Positions 17,898 through 26,911 of a DNA stretch of 62,348 bases are shown here, in pieces (position 1 is the stretch's first letter; every line of letters begins with the position of its first letter). The DNA comes from an uncultured Clostridia bacterium (GTDB lineage Bacteria > Bacillota > Clostridia > Oscillospirales > Acutalibacteraceae): assembly GCA_905235625.1 (NCBI GenBank), contig CAJOLX010000004.1, forward strand, positions 1-62,348, in the 5' to 3' direction. A program made the translations under genes and the position numbers. The notes beneath the pieces were generated by a model. That model searched no databases. It was not told where the DNA came from and was given only the letters and a program-made list of their open reading frames with translations.

Positions 17898-18878
17898 ATG
17901 AATAATTTTGATTATTACGGCGCAAATCCCTATTTTGCCGATAAACAGCGTGAAAAGAAAGAGATTAAAGTAATAGGCAGAACAGCCGGATTATGCATAA
18001 TCGCTTTCGTAATACTCGAGCAAATTGTCACTTTGCCGTTTTTCATACCGTCAATTCGTGAGCTTTATACGAACAACGGCGTGTTCGGCAGCTCGGTGGA
18101 CATCATTCTCAGCACCGTCTGCGTGCTCGTTCCCTTCGCTATAGGCGGCGCCTATCTCGGCAAGAGGACCGGGGCGGATATTGCCCCGCTCGAAAAGCCT
18201 TACAGCGTGCCGGCTGCCGTTCTTCTCGTTTTTGCAGGCATGGCAGTGTGCATTGCAGGCGACTACGCCGCAACTTTTACGATAAATATTTTTGACACTT
18301 TCGGCTTTAAGCTCTCTTTGCCCGATACCGAGGCGCCCGACAGCATTTGGGGCAGAGTGGTTTACGTTATCTCCGTTGCGTTTGTCGCTCCGCTTTGCGA
18401 GGAATACGCCATAAGAGGCTGCATTATGCAGCCGCTGAGAAAATACGGCGACATATTCGCCATAGTTTCAAGCTCGGTCGTTTTCGCCGTGCTTCACGGC
18501 AACATAATTCAGCTGCCGTTCGCTTTCATAGCGGGTCTCGGCATGGGCTACGCCGTGTGCGCCACCGGCTCCGTATGGACGAGCGTATTCATTCATTTTC
18601 TCAACAATCTTTTCTCATGCGTCACGTTTTTCGCTCAGGCGGACCTTGCCCCCGAGGACTACGTGAACTTCTATTACGCCGTTCAGGTTTCTCTTGCCGT
18701 TATGGGCGTGCTCTGCGCGATCGGATACTGCTTTATTTCAACAAAGCGCAGGCTCAATAAGCCCGTAACTCTCACTCAAACGGGCGAAAAAGCGGCGGCA
18801 TTCTATCTTAACGTTCCGATGATAATCGCGATTATCACAATGCTTTTAATGTCAACACTTTACATTTCGAGAGCGTAA
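17898..18878 (+). CDS. CPBP-family intramembrane glutamic protease
   Basis: A 326-residue membrane protein with about eight hydrophobic segments. The Abi/CAAX protease motifs are present: EExxxR as CEEYAIRG (near 172), FxxxH as FAVLHGN (near 200) and HxxxN as FIHFLNN (near 235). Known members cleave prenylated or peptide substrates, or confer bacteriocin self-immunity; no bacteriocin precursor is seen nearby. It is followed after 1 bp by the rlmD-type gene. Confidence 0.88.
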   Translation: MNNFDYYGANPYFADKQREKKEIKVIGRTAGLCIIAFVILEQIVTLPFFIPSIRELYTNNGVFGSSVDIILSTVCVLVPFAIGGAYLGKRTGADIAPLEKPYSVPAAVLLVFAGMAVCIAGDYAATFTINIFDTFGFKLSLPDTEAPDSIWGRVVYVISVAFVAPLCEEYAIRGCIMQPLRKYGDIFAIVSSSVVFAVLHGNIIQLPFAFIAGLGMGYAVCATGSVWTSVFIHFLNNLFSCVTFFAQADLAPEDYVNFYYAVQVSLAVMGVLCAIGYCFISTKRRLNKPVTLTQTGEKAAAFYLNVPMIIAIITMLLMSTLYISRA

Positions 18879-18879
18879 A

Positions 18880-20235
18880 ATGGAGCTTAAAAAGAACGAC
18901 ATCGTAACACTTAATATTGAAGGCTGTGACCTCGGCGGCAGCGGAATAGGCAGGCTCGAGGGCATGGCGGTATTCGTGCCGCGCGCCGCTGAGGGCGACC
19001 TCATCGACGCGAGAATACTCAAGGTAAAAAAGACTTACGCTTACGCCAAAACGGAGAAAATCATCACTCCGTCGCCTTACAGAACCGAAAGCCCCTGCCC
19101 CGTTTACGGCAAGTGCGGAGGTTGCGTTTTCGGTCACCTGAAATACGAGCAGGAGCTTAAAATCAAAGAAAATCACGTTAAAGAATGCTTTAAGAGAATC
19201 GCAGGCTGCGAGCCCGAATTTGAGAGCATAATTCCCGGCAAGGCAGAATACGGCTACCGCAACAAGGCGCAGTATCCCGTGAGAAGCGTAAACGGCGAAA
19301 CGGTTACGGGATTTTACGCAAATCACAGCCACAGGGTGACGGAATGCTCCGAATGCCTGCTGCAGCCGCCCGAATTTGCCGGCATTGTCAAAGCCGTCAA
19401 AGCTTATATGGCGGAAAACGGAATTTCCGCATACGACGAGGAGAGTGGCAAAGGGCTTGTAAGACATATTTTCATCAGAAAAGCCGCCGCCACGGGTGAA
19501 ATAATGGTTTGCCCCGTCATTAACGGCAGGTCTTTGCCTAATGAAAGCGGACTCTGCCGGGCGCTTCTGTCTGATTGCCCCGGCATAAAGAGCGTTATGC
19601 TCAGCATAAACGAAAAAGATACCAACGTAGTTATGGGCGGCGAATACCGCCTGCTCTACGGCGACGATTATATCACCGACGTTCTCGCCGGGCTTAAATT
19701 CCGCCTGTCGGCTCAGTCTTTTTATCAGGTAAATCACGACACCGCCGAAATTCTTTATGCGAAAGCGGCGGAATACGCGGGCCTTACGGGCGGCGAAACC
19801 GTGCTTGACCTTTACTGCGGCACCGGCACGATAGGGCTGTCAATGGCGGGCAAAGCCCGGGAAATAATCGGCGTTGAAATTGTGCCTCAAGCTATTGAAG
19901 ACGCGAAAATCAACGCGGAAATAAACGGAATTTCAAACGCGCGTTTCATTTGCGGCGACGCTGAAAAAGCGCTCGAAGAGCTCCGAAAAGAAGGCTTAAA
20001 GCCTCAGGCGGTAATTCTCGACCCGCCGAGAAAAGGCTGCTCCCCGTCCGTTACGGAAACGGTCGCGAAAATCGCGCCTCAAAGAGTGGTTTACGTTTCG
20101 TGCGACCCCGCAACCCTCGCAAGAGACTGCGGAAAATTCGCCGAATACGGCTACAAAGCGTTAAAAGCCGCCCCCGTCGATATGTTTCCTAAAACAGGAA
20201 ACGTAGAGACGGTCGTTCAGTTGGCAAGGCAATGA
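18880..20235 (+). CDS. 23S rRNA (uracil-C5)-methyltransferase, RlmD/RumA family
   Basis: SAM-dependent methylation of a uridine in 23S rRNA, or possibly tRNA; the family has several specificities and Firmicutes often have two or three paralogues. The 451-residue protein has an N-terminal TRAM domain (LNIEGCDLGGSGIGR), the Fe-S cysteine cluster CPVYGKCGGC (near 72), SAM-binding LDLYCGTGTIGLSM (near 308), LDPPRKGC (near 385) and the catalytic Cys in VVYVSCDPATLARD (near 410). Its TGA stop lies inside the first unit of the downstream hairpin-repeat array. Confidence 0.92.
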   Translation: MELKKNDIVTLNIEGCDLGGSGIGRLEGMAVFVPRAAEGDLIDARILKVKKTYAYAKTEKIITPSPYRTESPCPVYGKCGGCVFGHLKYEQELKIKENHVKECFKRIAGCEPEFESIIPGKAEYGYRNKAQYPVRSVNGETVTGFYANHSHRVTECSECLLQPPEFAGIVKAVKAYMAENGISAYDEESGKGLVRHIFIRKAAATGEIMVCPVINGRSLPNESGLCRALLSDCPGIKSVMLSINEKDTNVVMGGEYRLLYGDDYITDVLAGLKFRLSAQSFYQVNHDTAEILYAKAAEYAGLTGGETVLDLYCGTGTIGLSMAGKAREIIGVEIVPQAIEDAKINAEINGISNARFICGDAEKALEELRKEGLKPQAVILDPPRKGCSPSVTETVAKIAPQRVVYVSCDPATLARDCGKFAEYGYKALKAAPVDMFPKTGNVETVVQLARQ

Positions 20236-20334
20236 ATTGCCCTACGGGCATGATTTGCCTTACGGCATGAATTGAACCTTCGGTTCATGAATTGCGCCTT
20301 GCGGCGCATGAATTGTTCCTTCGGAACATAAATT
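20232..20334 (+). repeat. Tandem array of five ATGAATT-plus-hairpin units
   Basis: Five units at 20232, 20250, 20267, 20287 and 20308, and a remnant ATAAATT at 20328. Each has a constant ATGAATT (ATGATTT in unit 2) and then a small hairpin of different sequence: GCCC-TAC-GGGC, GCC-TTAC-GGC, GAACC-TTC-GGTTC, GCGCC-TTGC-GGCGC, GTTCC-TTC-GGAAC. The pairing is conserved while the bases change. The first ATGAATT overlaps the stop codon of the upstream gene. It could act as an mRNA 3'-end stabiliser or as a REP-like spreading element. Confidence 0.8.
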
Positions 20335-20368
20335 TTTCCGCACCCTGCACATTTCCACAGGAGGAAAT

Positions 20369-20905
20369 ATGAAGCTCTACATACTGCTCACAAACTATCC
20401 CAACCGTCTGTCGCTGTTCATAAGGCGCCTCGGCGGCTGGCGGTTTTCTCACGTATCGATAAGCACGAGCAGCTTCAACTGCGAATTTTTCAGCTTTACC
20501 GGCAAAAGAGGATTTATCCTTGAAAAGCCTCTTCTTCACCCCAAATTTAAGGGCAGAGAGATTGAATGCGCTTTTTACGAGATAGAAATCCCCGATGAGA
20601 TAGGAGCCGCGCTTAACGAAAAGCTTAAAAAATACGCCGCCGCGCCCGATTTTTACAAATACAGCTATTTCGGGCTTATGATGATGTATCTCGGCGTGCA
20701 CGCTCACGCCAAAAACGCTCACACCTGCTGCAGCTTCGTTACCGATACGCTCATGGGCGCAAACATATTTTCGGTTAAATTTTGCCGCAAGCTGATAAAT
20801 CCCAACGATTTTTTCATTCAGTTCAGGCAATACAAAAAGTTTCAGGGCCCTCTCGAAAAACTTATCGAAAGGCATTTCAAAGAGCAGGCAAGGCTGCGCG
20901 AATAA
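20369..20905 (+). CDS. Papain-like (YiiX/permuted NlpC-P60-like) protein, uncertain
   Basis: 178 residues, no signal peptide. The only functional clue is the order FSHVSIS (His28) and much later HTCCSFVTDTL (Cys120/Cys121). A His near the N-terminus followed by a Cys is the order found in circularly permuted NlpC/P60 proteins of the YiiX/YebB type, which are cysteine hydrolases. This is inferred from residue pattern only; no sequence identity is claimed. A good RBS (AGGAGG) precedes the ATG. It sits between the hairpin array and a strong terminator. Confidence 0.55.
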   Translation: MKLYILLTNYPNRLSLFIRRLGGWRFSHVSISTSSFNCEFFSFTGKRGFILEKPLLHPKFKGREIECAFYEIEIPDEIGAALNEKLKKYAAAPDFYKYSYFGLMMMYLGVHAHAKNAHTCCSFVTDTLMGANIFSVKFCRKLINPNDFFIQFRQYKKFQGPLEKLIERHFKEQARLRE

Positions 20906-20921
20906 ACGAACCAATCGCTTT

Positions 20922-20957
20922 CCGCTGTTTTCTTTTGTGAAAACGGCGGATTTTTTT
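20922..20957 (+). terminator. Intrinsic terminator
   Basis: An 11-bp stem, CCGCTGTTTTC (20922-20932) with GAAAACGGCGG (20939-20949), followed by ATTTTTTT. It ends the CPBP-rlmD-papain-like run. Confidence 0.9.
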
Positions 20958-21090
20958 GCAAGTTTACAGAAAATTTACCTCTGTCACCTAAAAAAAGAAA
21001 AATAATGCTTTTATTTTAATAAAGAAAGTGATATAATGCATTGAATTATACAGTGCGTCACGTACTATAAATTGAAACGGAGGGCTGATT

Positions 21091-21801
21091 TTGTCCGACA
21101 TTATCACAGTTAAAAACCTCAGCAAGTCTTACGGCAGCCATCAAGTGCTCAAAAACGTATCATTCAGCTTTGAGGAAAATCAAATCATAGGTCTGCTCGG
21201 CCCCAACGGCAGCGGCAAGACCTCGCTCATCAAAATTCTGACGGGCCTTATTCACGACTATCACGGCGAAGTGCTCATCGACGGCATGGCGCCCGGCAAA
21301 AAGACCAAGGAGATAGTTGCGTATCTGCCCGAAAAGACTTACCTTCCCGACTGGATGCGCTGCATCGACGCCATTGACTATATCGCCGATTTTTACGCCG
21401 ACTTTGATAAAGAGAAGGCGCTCAAAATGGCTGAGACCTTCAATCTGCCCCTTAAGCAGAAGATAAAGACCATGTCAAAGGGCATGCAGGAAAAACTGCA
21501 GCTGCTCATCGTTATGTGCAGAAACGCAAAGCTCTACGTGCTTGACGAGCCTCTCGGCGGCGTTGACCCCGCGGCGAGAGATTTCATTCTTAACACCATT
21601 ATGAAAAACATACCCGAGGGCAGCACCGTGCTGCTTTCGACCCACCTTATCTACGACGTTGAAGATATTTTCAACAGCGTGCTCATGATAGGTCAGGGCA
21701 AGGTGCTTGTGAAGGCGCGCACCGAGCAGATCACCGAGTCCGGCAGGACTATAGAACAGCTTTTCAAGGAGGTATTCGGCAATGCTTGGCAAGTTGATTA
21801 A
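21091..21801 (+). CDS. ABC transporter ATP-binding protein
   Basis: ATPase subunit of 236 residues with Walker A GPNGSGKTSL (near 36), an LSGGQ-like SKGMQEKLQLL (near 130), Walker B LYVLDEPLGGVDP (near 148) and the switch His in LLSTHLI. Similar ATPase/permease pairs are the YtrB/GntR-linked and antimicrobial-peptide or Na+ efflux types; the substrate is unknown here. The start is TTG with GGAGGG 6 nt upstream. A TATAAT at 21032-21037 with a weak -35 is the likely promoter. It overlaps the permease by 20 bp. Confidence 0.9.
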   Translation: MSDIITVKNLSKSYGSHQVLKNVSFSFEENQIIGLLGPNGSGKTSLIKILTGLIHDYHGEVLIDGMAPGKKTKEIVAYLPEKTYLPDWMRCIDAIDYIADFYADFDKEKALKMAETFNLPLKQKIKTMSKGMQEKLQLLIVMCRNAKLYVLDEPLGGVDPAARDFILNTIMKNIPEGSTVLLSTHLIYDVEDIFNSVLMIGQGKVLVKARTEQITESGRTIEQLFKEVFGNAWQVD

Positions 21802-22594
21802 AAACGAATTCAAGTGCACTCTGCACACCGTGGGATATATTTATTTAGCTTCGATTATAACGGCTGGCATAATGCTTCTCGCCTACCTCGTGAAAATCAC
21901 GTGGATAAGCGGCGTTGCAACGATGATACTTCTCGCAACCGGCGCCGCCGCAGTGCTTGTCACGTTCTTTATGACGATAGTCCACTTCAACAAATCGCTT
22001 TACGGCAACCAGGGCTACCTGAGCTTCACTCTGCCCGTTACCAGCAACCAGCTTCTTGCCGCGAAGACCATCGTTTCCTTCTGCTGGATGCTCGTTTCAT
22101 ACGCCGTGGCAATAGCGATTTTCATAGGCGTTTATCTTTACGCTACCGCAATGGTAGGCGACGACGTTAAAGCCGCAGCAAAGCTGATGCTTGATCTCTT
22201 CGCGGGCCTGCCCAACAAATCGACCATCATAAAGGTCGTTATCATTGCGGGAGTCATCATATTCCTCAAGATAGTGAAGCTCATAGCGGAGCTCTATTTC
22301 TCCGTAACTCTTTCAAACACGAGAGTTATGCAGAAGCTCGGCGGTTTCGCGATAGTCGTGGTTTTCTTTGTAACGTTCATTCTGCTCGTTGTAGCAAGCA
22401 CCTGGCTTACAAACAACATTCCTTTCTCTATCGTGGTAACCTCTTCGGGCATTTTCTACAGCACGACGCAGTCCATGAGTGAGAGCACGCTCATGACCTT
22501 CGGCATTGCCGGCATACTGTTTGACGTTATCGCCTCGATAGCGCTTTTCACCGGCACTTCCCTGCTTATGGACTCAAAGGTAAACATCAAATAA
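21782..22594 (+). CDS. ABC transporter permease
   Basis: 270 residues with six predicted membrane segments and a short cytoplasmic N-terminus (MLGKLIKNEFKCTLHTVGY). It is the membrane partner of the overlapping ATPase gene. The LIKNEFK start is common in ABC-2-type permeases of Firmicutes. No substrate can be deduced. It is followed by nadD after only 3 bp, so transport and NAD genes share a transcript. Confidence 0.85.
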   Translation: MLGKLIKNEFKCTLHTVGYIYLASIITAGIMLLAYLVKITWISGVATMILLATGAAAVLVTFFMTIVHFNKSLYGNQGYLSFTLPVTSNQLLAAKTIVSFCWMLVSYAVAIAIFIGVYLYATAMVGDDVKAAAKLMLDLFAGLPNKSTIIKVVIIAGVIIFLKIVKLIAELYFSVTLSNTRVMQKLGGFAIVVVFFVTFILLVVASTWLTNNIPFSIVVTSSGIFYSTTQSMSESTLMTFGIAGILFDVIASIALFTGTSLLMDSKVNIK

Positions 22595-22597
22595 ATT

Positions 22598-23737
22598 ATG
22601 AAAACAGGTATTTTCGGCGGCACCTTCAACCCGCCGCACAAAGGGCATAAGCACATTGCCCTTGAAGCTGTCAGGCTTCTTGACCTTGACAGAGTGATAA
22701 TAATGCCCTCCTGCATTCCTCCCCACAAAGCGGCGGCTTCGCTCGCCGACCCGCAGGACAGAATGGAAATGTGCCGCCTCGCGTTCCCCGAGCCGGTATT
22801 TGAAGTGTCCGACCTTGAGATCAACAGGGGCGACAGGAGCTACACGGTTGAAACTCTGCAGAGTCTTCGAGATATTTACCCCAAAGACGATTTTTATTTC
22901 ATCATCGGCTCCGATATGCTCGACACTTTCCGTCAGTGGTACAGGTGGGAGGAAATACTTTCTCTCTGCACCGTCTGCGCGGCGTCGAGAAAATACGATT
23001 ACATCCCCGACCTTTCGGATTTTTCGCAGGAGCAGCGTTCAAAAATAATCTTCATGGCGTCGGAGCCTCTTGAAATAAGCTCCACGCAGGTCAGAAATAT
23101 GCTCAAAAGCAACGTCGGCACGGAAGAAGTGGTTGACGAAAACGTGCTCGGCTACATCAAAGCTCACGGGCTTTATGACGATGAATTTGACGGTTACCGC
23201 GCTCTGCTCGCTTCAATGCTCGACGAAAAAAGGCTGCTTCACTGCGAGGGCGTGAGCGAAAGCGCGGGCATTCTCGCCGAGAGATACGGCGCGGACCCCG
23301 AAAAAGCCAAGCTCGCAGGCCTGCTGCACGACGTGACGAAACGCCTGCACGCCGATGAGCAAACGGATCTCATAGGCAAAATGACTCCCCTTGAGAAATC
23401 GAACCCCAAGGTGTGGCATCAGATGTCGGCTCCCGTCTTTCTCGAAAGCAGAGGGATAGTGACCGACGAGGAAATACTGACCGCCATAAGGTGGCACACG
23501 ACCGGCAGAGCCGGAATGTCGCTTATGGAAAAGATAATCTACGTTGCGGATTTCATCTCTGCCGAAAGAGATTATCCCGACGTTGAAACGGTCAGAAAGC
23601 TCGCCTCGATAAGCCTCGAGCATGCGATACTTTACACGAGCCGCCACACGATAAAGGAGCTTACCGCCGCGGACAGACCCGTTCACCCCTGCACTCTTGA
23701 CTGTTATAACGATATGCTCAAACATTTCGGATTTTAA
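22598..23737 (+). CDS. nadD: Nicotinate-nucleotide adenylyltransferase fused to YqeK-type HD hydrolase
   Basis: Two domains in 379 residues. Residues 1-190 are NadD: GIFGGTFNPPHKGH (nucleotidyltransferase HxGH), FIIGSDML and SSTQVRNML; it makes nicotinic acid adenine dinucleotide. Residues about 200-379 are a YqeK-like HD domain (GLLHDVTKRL, IRWHTTG, YVADF), a family known to split diadenosine tetraphosphate symmetrically. In many Firmicutes these are adjacent separate genes; here no stop lies between them. The rsfS gene follows, as in Bacillus. Confidence 0.93.
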   Translation: MKTGIFGGTFNPPHKGHKHIALEAVRLLDLDRVIIMPSCIPPHKAAASLADPQDRMEMCRLAFPEPVFEVSDLEINRGDRSYTVETLQSLRDIYPKDDFYFIIGSDMLDTFRQWYRWEEILSLCTVCAASRKYDYIPDLSDFSQEQRSKIIFMASEPLEISSTQVRNMLKSNVGTEEVVDENVLGYIKAHGLYDDEFDGYRALLASMLDEKRLLHCEGVSESAGILAERYGADPEKAKLAGLLHDVTKRLHADEQTDLIGKMTPLEKSNPKVWHQMSAPVFLESRGIVTDEEILTAIRWHTTGRAGMSLMEKIIYVADFISAERDYPDVETVRKLASISLEHAILYTSRHTIKELTAADRPVHPCTLDCYNDMLKHFGF

Positions 23738-23752
23738 GGAGAAGAGAAATCA

Positions 23753-24118
23753 ATGATCAATTCCGAAAAACTTACAAAAGAAATCGCCAAGGTGCTTGAC
23801 GAGAAAAAAGCGCTCGACATAGTGGCTATTCAGACCGAAGAGGTAACTATCGTAACCGATTACTTCGTCATAGCCACCGGCACCTCGAGCACTCACACAA
23901 AAGCGCTTGCGGACGAGGTTGAATATGAAATCAAGGAGCGCCTCGGCGTTCAGCCCGACCACATCGAGGGCAGAGCCACGGGCTGGATCTTGCTCGACTA
24001 TGACACGGTGCTCGTGCACATTTTTGACTCCGAGAGCAGAGAGTATTACAACCTTGAACGTCTTTGGACCGACGCGAGCAGGCTCGACCTTTCGGGCATA
24101 ATTTCCCCGGCGCAGTAA
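23753..24118 (+). CDS. rsfS: Ribosome silencing factor
   Basis: 121 residues. Binds ribosomal protein uL14 and blocks subunit joining under starvation. Typical stretches are IVTDYFVIATGTSSTH (near 35), a WILLDYDTVLVHIFD segment (near 79) and the C-terminal EYYNLERLWTDA. RBS AAGGAGA is upstream. It lies between nadD-yqeK and leuS, the conserved clostridial order. Confidence 0.95.
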   Translation: MINSEKLTKEIAKVLDEKKALDIVAIQTEEVTIVTDYFVIATGTSSTHTKALADEVEYEIKERLGVQPDHIEGRATGWILLDYDTVLVHIFDSESREYYNLERLWTDASRLDLSGIISPAQ

Positions 24119-24149
24119 AACGGACACTTGAAAAAGGAGTTTTGCATAA

Positions 24150-26564
24150 ATGGCACAGTATGATTTCAAAGCCACTGAGAAAAAATGGCAGCAGATTTGG
24201 GACGAAAAGAAAACGTTTGAGGCTCAGGATAATTCCGACAAGCCGAAGTTTTACGCCCTCGTTGAGTTCCCCTATCCGAGCGGAGCGGGAATGCACGTGG
24301 GCCATATCAAGGCTTATTCGGGCCTTGAGGTAGTTGCGAGGAAAAGAAGGCTCCAGGGCTACAACGTGCTTTTCCCCATCGGATTTGACGCCTTCGGCCT
24401 TCCCACCGAAAATTACGCCATAAAGACAGGCATTCATCCCCGTCAGGTGACGGATATGAACATAGAGAAATTCACCTCTCAGCTTCGCAGAGTGGGCTTT
24501 TCCTTTGACTGGTCAAGAGTAGTAGACACAACGGACGAGGGCTACTACAAGTGGACTCAGTGGATTTTTCTCAAAATGTTTGAAAACGGGCTCGTTTTCA
24601 GAGATAAAACTCTCGTAAACTACTGCCCGAGCTGCAAGGTCGTGCTGAGCAACGAGGATTCTCAGGGCGGCAAGTGCGATATATGCCACAGCGAAATAGT
24701 TCAGAAGAGCAAAGACGTTTGGTATCTCAGAATAACCGAATATGCCGACAAGCTGCTCGAAGGCCTCAAGGAAGTTGACTACCTGCCCAACATAAAGCTT
24801 CAGCAGGAAAACTGGATAGGCAAATCAACGGGCGCCTTCGTTAACTTCACTCTTTCGGGCACGGACGAAAAGCTCAAAATCTACACCACAAGGCCCGACA
24901 CGCTTTTCGGAGTCACCTTCATGGTAATGGCTCCCGAGCATCCTCTCATTGACAAATACGCAGACCGCCTCAAAAATATGGACGAGGTCGAAAAATACAG
25001 AGAATTCTGCTCCAAAAAGTCCGCTTTTGAGAGAACCCAGCTCGTTAAAGACAAAACCGGCGTTAAGCTCGACGGCATAAGCGCTGTTAACCCCGTAAAC
25101 GGCAAGGAAATACCCGTTTATATTTCCGACTACGTTATGATGGGCTACGGCACGGGCGCCATAATGGCAGTGCCGGCGCACGACCAGAGAGACTATGAAT
25201 TCGCTCAGAAATTCGGCATTGACATAATTGAGGTCATTAAGGGCGGCGACATGAGCAAAGAAGCCTACACGGGCGACGGCGAAATGGTCAACAGCTCCTT
25301 CCTCAACGGTTACACCAACAAAAAAGACTCCATCGAAAAGATGGCTGAATATCTGCAGGAAAAAGGCATCGGCGAAAAGGGCGTTCAATATAAGATGAAT
25401 GACTGGGCTTTCAACCGCCAGAGATATTGGGGCGAGCCCATCCCCATAGTTCACTGCCCGAATTGCGGCATGGTCGCCGTGCCCTACGACGAGCTTCCCC
25501 TTCGCCTGCCCGAGGTCAAAAACTTTGAGCCCGGCACAGACGGCGAAAGCCCGCTCGCGAAAATAGATTCTTTCGTAAACTGCAAATGCCCGAAATGCGG
25601 CGGCGACGCCAAGAGAGAAACGGACACCATGCCCCAGTGGGCAGGCTCGTCATGGTATTTTCTCAGATATATCGACCCGCATAACGGCAAGACTTTTGCG
25701 GATAAGGACAAGCTTAAATACTGGATGCCCGTCGATTGGTACAACGGCGGCATGGAGCACGTGACAAGGCACCTTATCTACTCAAGATTCTGGTATAAGT
25801 TCCTCTACGATATCGGCGAAGTGCCCGTTCCCGAGCCGTATGCCAAGAGAACCGCTCAGGGCCTTATTCTCGGCCCCGACGGCGATAAGATGAGCAAATC
25901 CAAGGGCAACGTTGTTGACCCCAACGAGGTCGTTGACCAATACGGCGCGGACGTGCTCAGAGCCTACGTGCTGTTTATGGGCGACTATGAAAAGGCGGCT
26001 CCGTGGAGCGAGAGCGCCGTTAAGGGCTGCAAGAGGTTCGTTGAAAGAGTGTGGGGCCTCGGCGATATACTCGTTGACGGCGATCAATACTCCCCCGAGC
26101 TTGAAAGCCTGATGCACAAAACCATTAAGAAGGTTTCGAGCGACACTGAAAATCTCAAATACAACACCGCCATCGCTTCAATGATGACCCTGCTCAACGA
26201 GTTTTACAATAAGGGCAGCATAACGAAGGCTGAGCTGAGAGATTTCCTCATAATCTTAAACCCCTTCGTGCCTCACGTTACCGAAGAGCTTTGGCAGACT
26301 GCCGGCTTTGAAGGAATGCTCAACGAGGCTTTCTGGCCCGGCTACGACGAAGCAAAATGCGTTGACGACGAGATAGAAATTGCCGTTCAGGTTAACGGCA
26401 AGGTCAAGGAAAAGCTCATGGTGCCTGCCGATATATCCGAGAAGGACGCCATTGACGCCGCGTTTGCAAGCGAAAAAGTGAAGGCGGCCATCGGCTCGAT
26501 GACCCCCGTGAAATCGCTTTACGTAAAGGGCAGGCTCGTCAACATTGTTGCCAAAAACGTATAA
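24150..26564 (+). CDS. leuS: Leucine--tRNA ligase
   Basis: Class I aminoacyl-tRNA synthetase of 804 residues, bacterial type. It has HIGH as PSGAGMHVGHIKAY (near 43), the CP1 editing domain (TTRPDTLFGVTFMV near 248), the WAFNRQRYWGEPIP stretch, and KMSKS as GDKMSKSKGNVVDP (near 580). A zinc-ribbon-like CPSCK...CDIC is present near 160-180. RBS AAAAAGGAG precedes the ATG. No T-box is seen upstream. Confidence 0.97.
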   Translation: MAQYDFKATEKKWQQIWDEKKTFEAQDNSDKPKFYALVEFPYPSGAGMHVGHIKAYSGLEVVARKRRLQGYNVLFPIGFDAFGLPTENYAIKTGIHPRQVTDMNIEKFTSQLRRVGFSFDWSRVVDTTDEGYYKWTQWIFLKMFENGLVFRDKTLVNYCPSCKVVLSNEDSQGGKCDICHSEIVQKSKDVWYLRITEYADKLLEGLKEVDYLPNIKLQQENWIGKSTGAFVNFTLSGTDEKLKIYTTRPDTLFGVTFMVMAPEHPLIDKYADRLKNMDEVEKYREFCSKKSAFERTQLVKDKTGVKLDGISAVNPVNGKEIPVYISDYVMMGYGTGAIMAVPAHDQRDYEFAQKFGIDIIEVIKGGDMSKEAYTGDGEMVNSSFLNGYTNKKDSIEKMAEYLQEKGIGEKGVQYKMNDWAFNRQRYWGEPIPIVHCPNCGMVAVPYDELPLRLPEVKNFEPGTDGESPLAKIDSFVNCKCPKCGGDAKRETDTMPQWAGSSWYFLRYIDPHNGKTFADKDKLKYWMPVDWYNGGMEHVTRHLIYSRFWYKFLYDIGEVPVPEPYAKRTAQGLILGPDGDKMSKSKGNVVDPNEVVDQYGADVLRAYVLFMGDYEKAAPWSESAVKGCKRFVERVWGLGDILVDGDQYSPELESLMHKTIKKVSSDTENLKYNTAIASMMTLLNEFYNKGSITKAELRDFLIILNPFVPHVTEELWQTAGFEGMLNEAFWPGYDEAKCVDDEIEIAVQVNGKVKEKLMVPADISEKDAIDAAFASEKVKAAIGSMTPVKSLYVKGRLVNIVAKNV

Positions 26565-26580
26565 AGGCTGTTTAAAATGC

Positions 26581-26609
26581 TTGACAATTAAGGTATTCTT
26601 TAGTATAAT
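26581..26609 (+). promoter_or_regulatory. rpsU promoter
   Basis: TTGACA (26581-26586), a 17-bp spacer and TATAAT (26604-26609), an exact sigma-A consensus. It starts about 17 bp after the leuS stop, and no terminator is seen between the two. Confidence 0.9.
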
Positions 26610-26665
26610 TAGATGAAATATCAGGAAATTATGTCCCTGTGATTATCAGAAGGGAGTGAAATATA

Positions 26666-26842
26666 GTGAGCACCGTAAAGGTTAAGGAAGGCGAATCCCT
26701 TGAGAGCGCGCTCAGAAGATTTAAAAGACAGACTTCGAGAGACGGCGTTATTCAGGAAGTTCGTAAAAGAGAACATTACGAAAAGCCCTCTGTAAAGAAG
26801 AAATTAAAGTCAGAGGCAGCCCGCAAAAGAAAGTATAAATAA
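26666..26842 (+). CDS. rpsU: 30S ribosomal protein bS21
   Basis: A 58-codon gene. The protein begins [19 protein letters not shown] and ends with the basic EAARKRKYK tail, matching bS21. It belongs to the 30S platform near the anti-Shine-Dalgarno region. The start is GTG at 26666 with AGGGAG about 9 nt upstream. It has its own consensus promoter and terminator, so it is a single-gene unit. Confidence 0.95.
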   Translation: MSTVKVKEGESLESALRRFKRQTSRDGVIQEVRKREHYEKPSVKKKLKSEAARKRKYK

Positions 26843-26860
26843 TTGCGGAACAGAAAAATT

Positions 26861-26895
26861 TATCGGCGCAGTGATTTAACTGCGCCGATATTTTT
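26861..26895 (+). terminator. rpsU terminator
   Basis: A 12-bp perfect stem, TATCGGCGCAGT (26861-26872) with its complement at 26879-26890, followed by TTTTT. Confidence 0.92.
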
Positions 26896-26911
26896 ATGTG
26901 CTTTGGATTGC

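Noticed and set aside
18835-19737. 300-codon minus-strand frame opposite the rlmD-type gene
   Set aside because: Completely antisense to a clear methyltransferase and without protein-like motifs.
20232-20334. Tandem array considered as CRISPR
   Set aside because: Units are only 17-21 nt, the constant part is 7 nt, and the variable parts are self-complementary hairpins; no cas genes.
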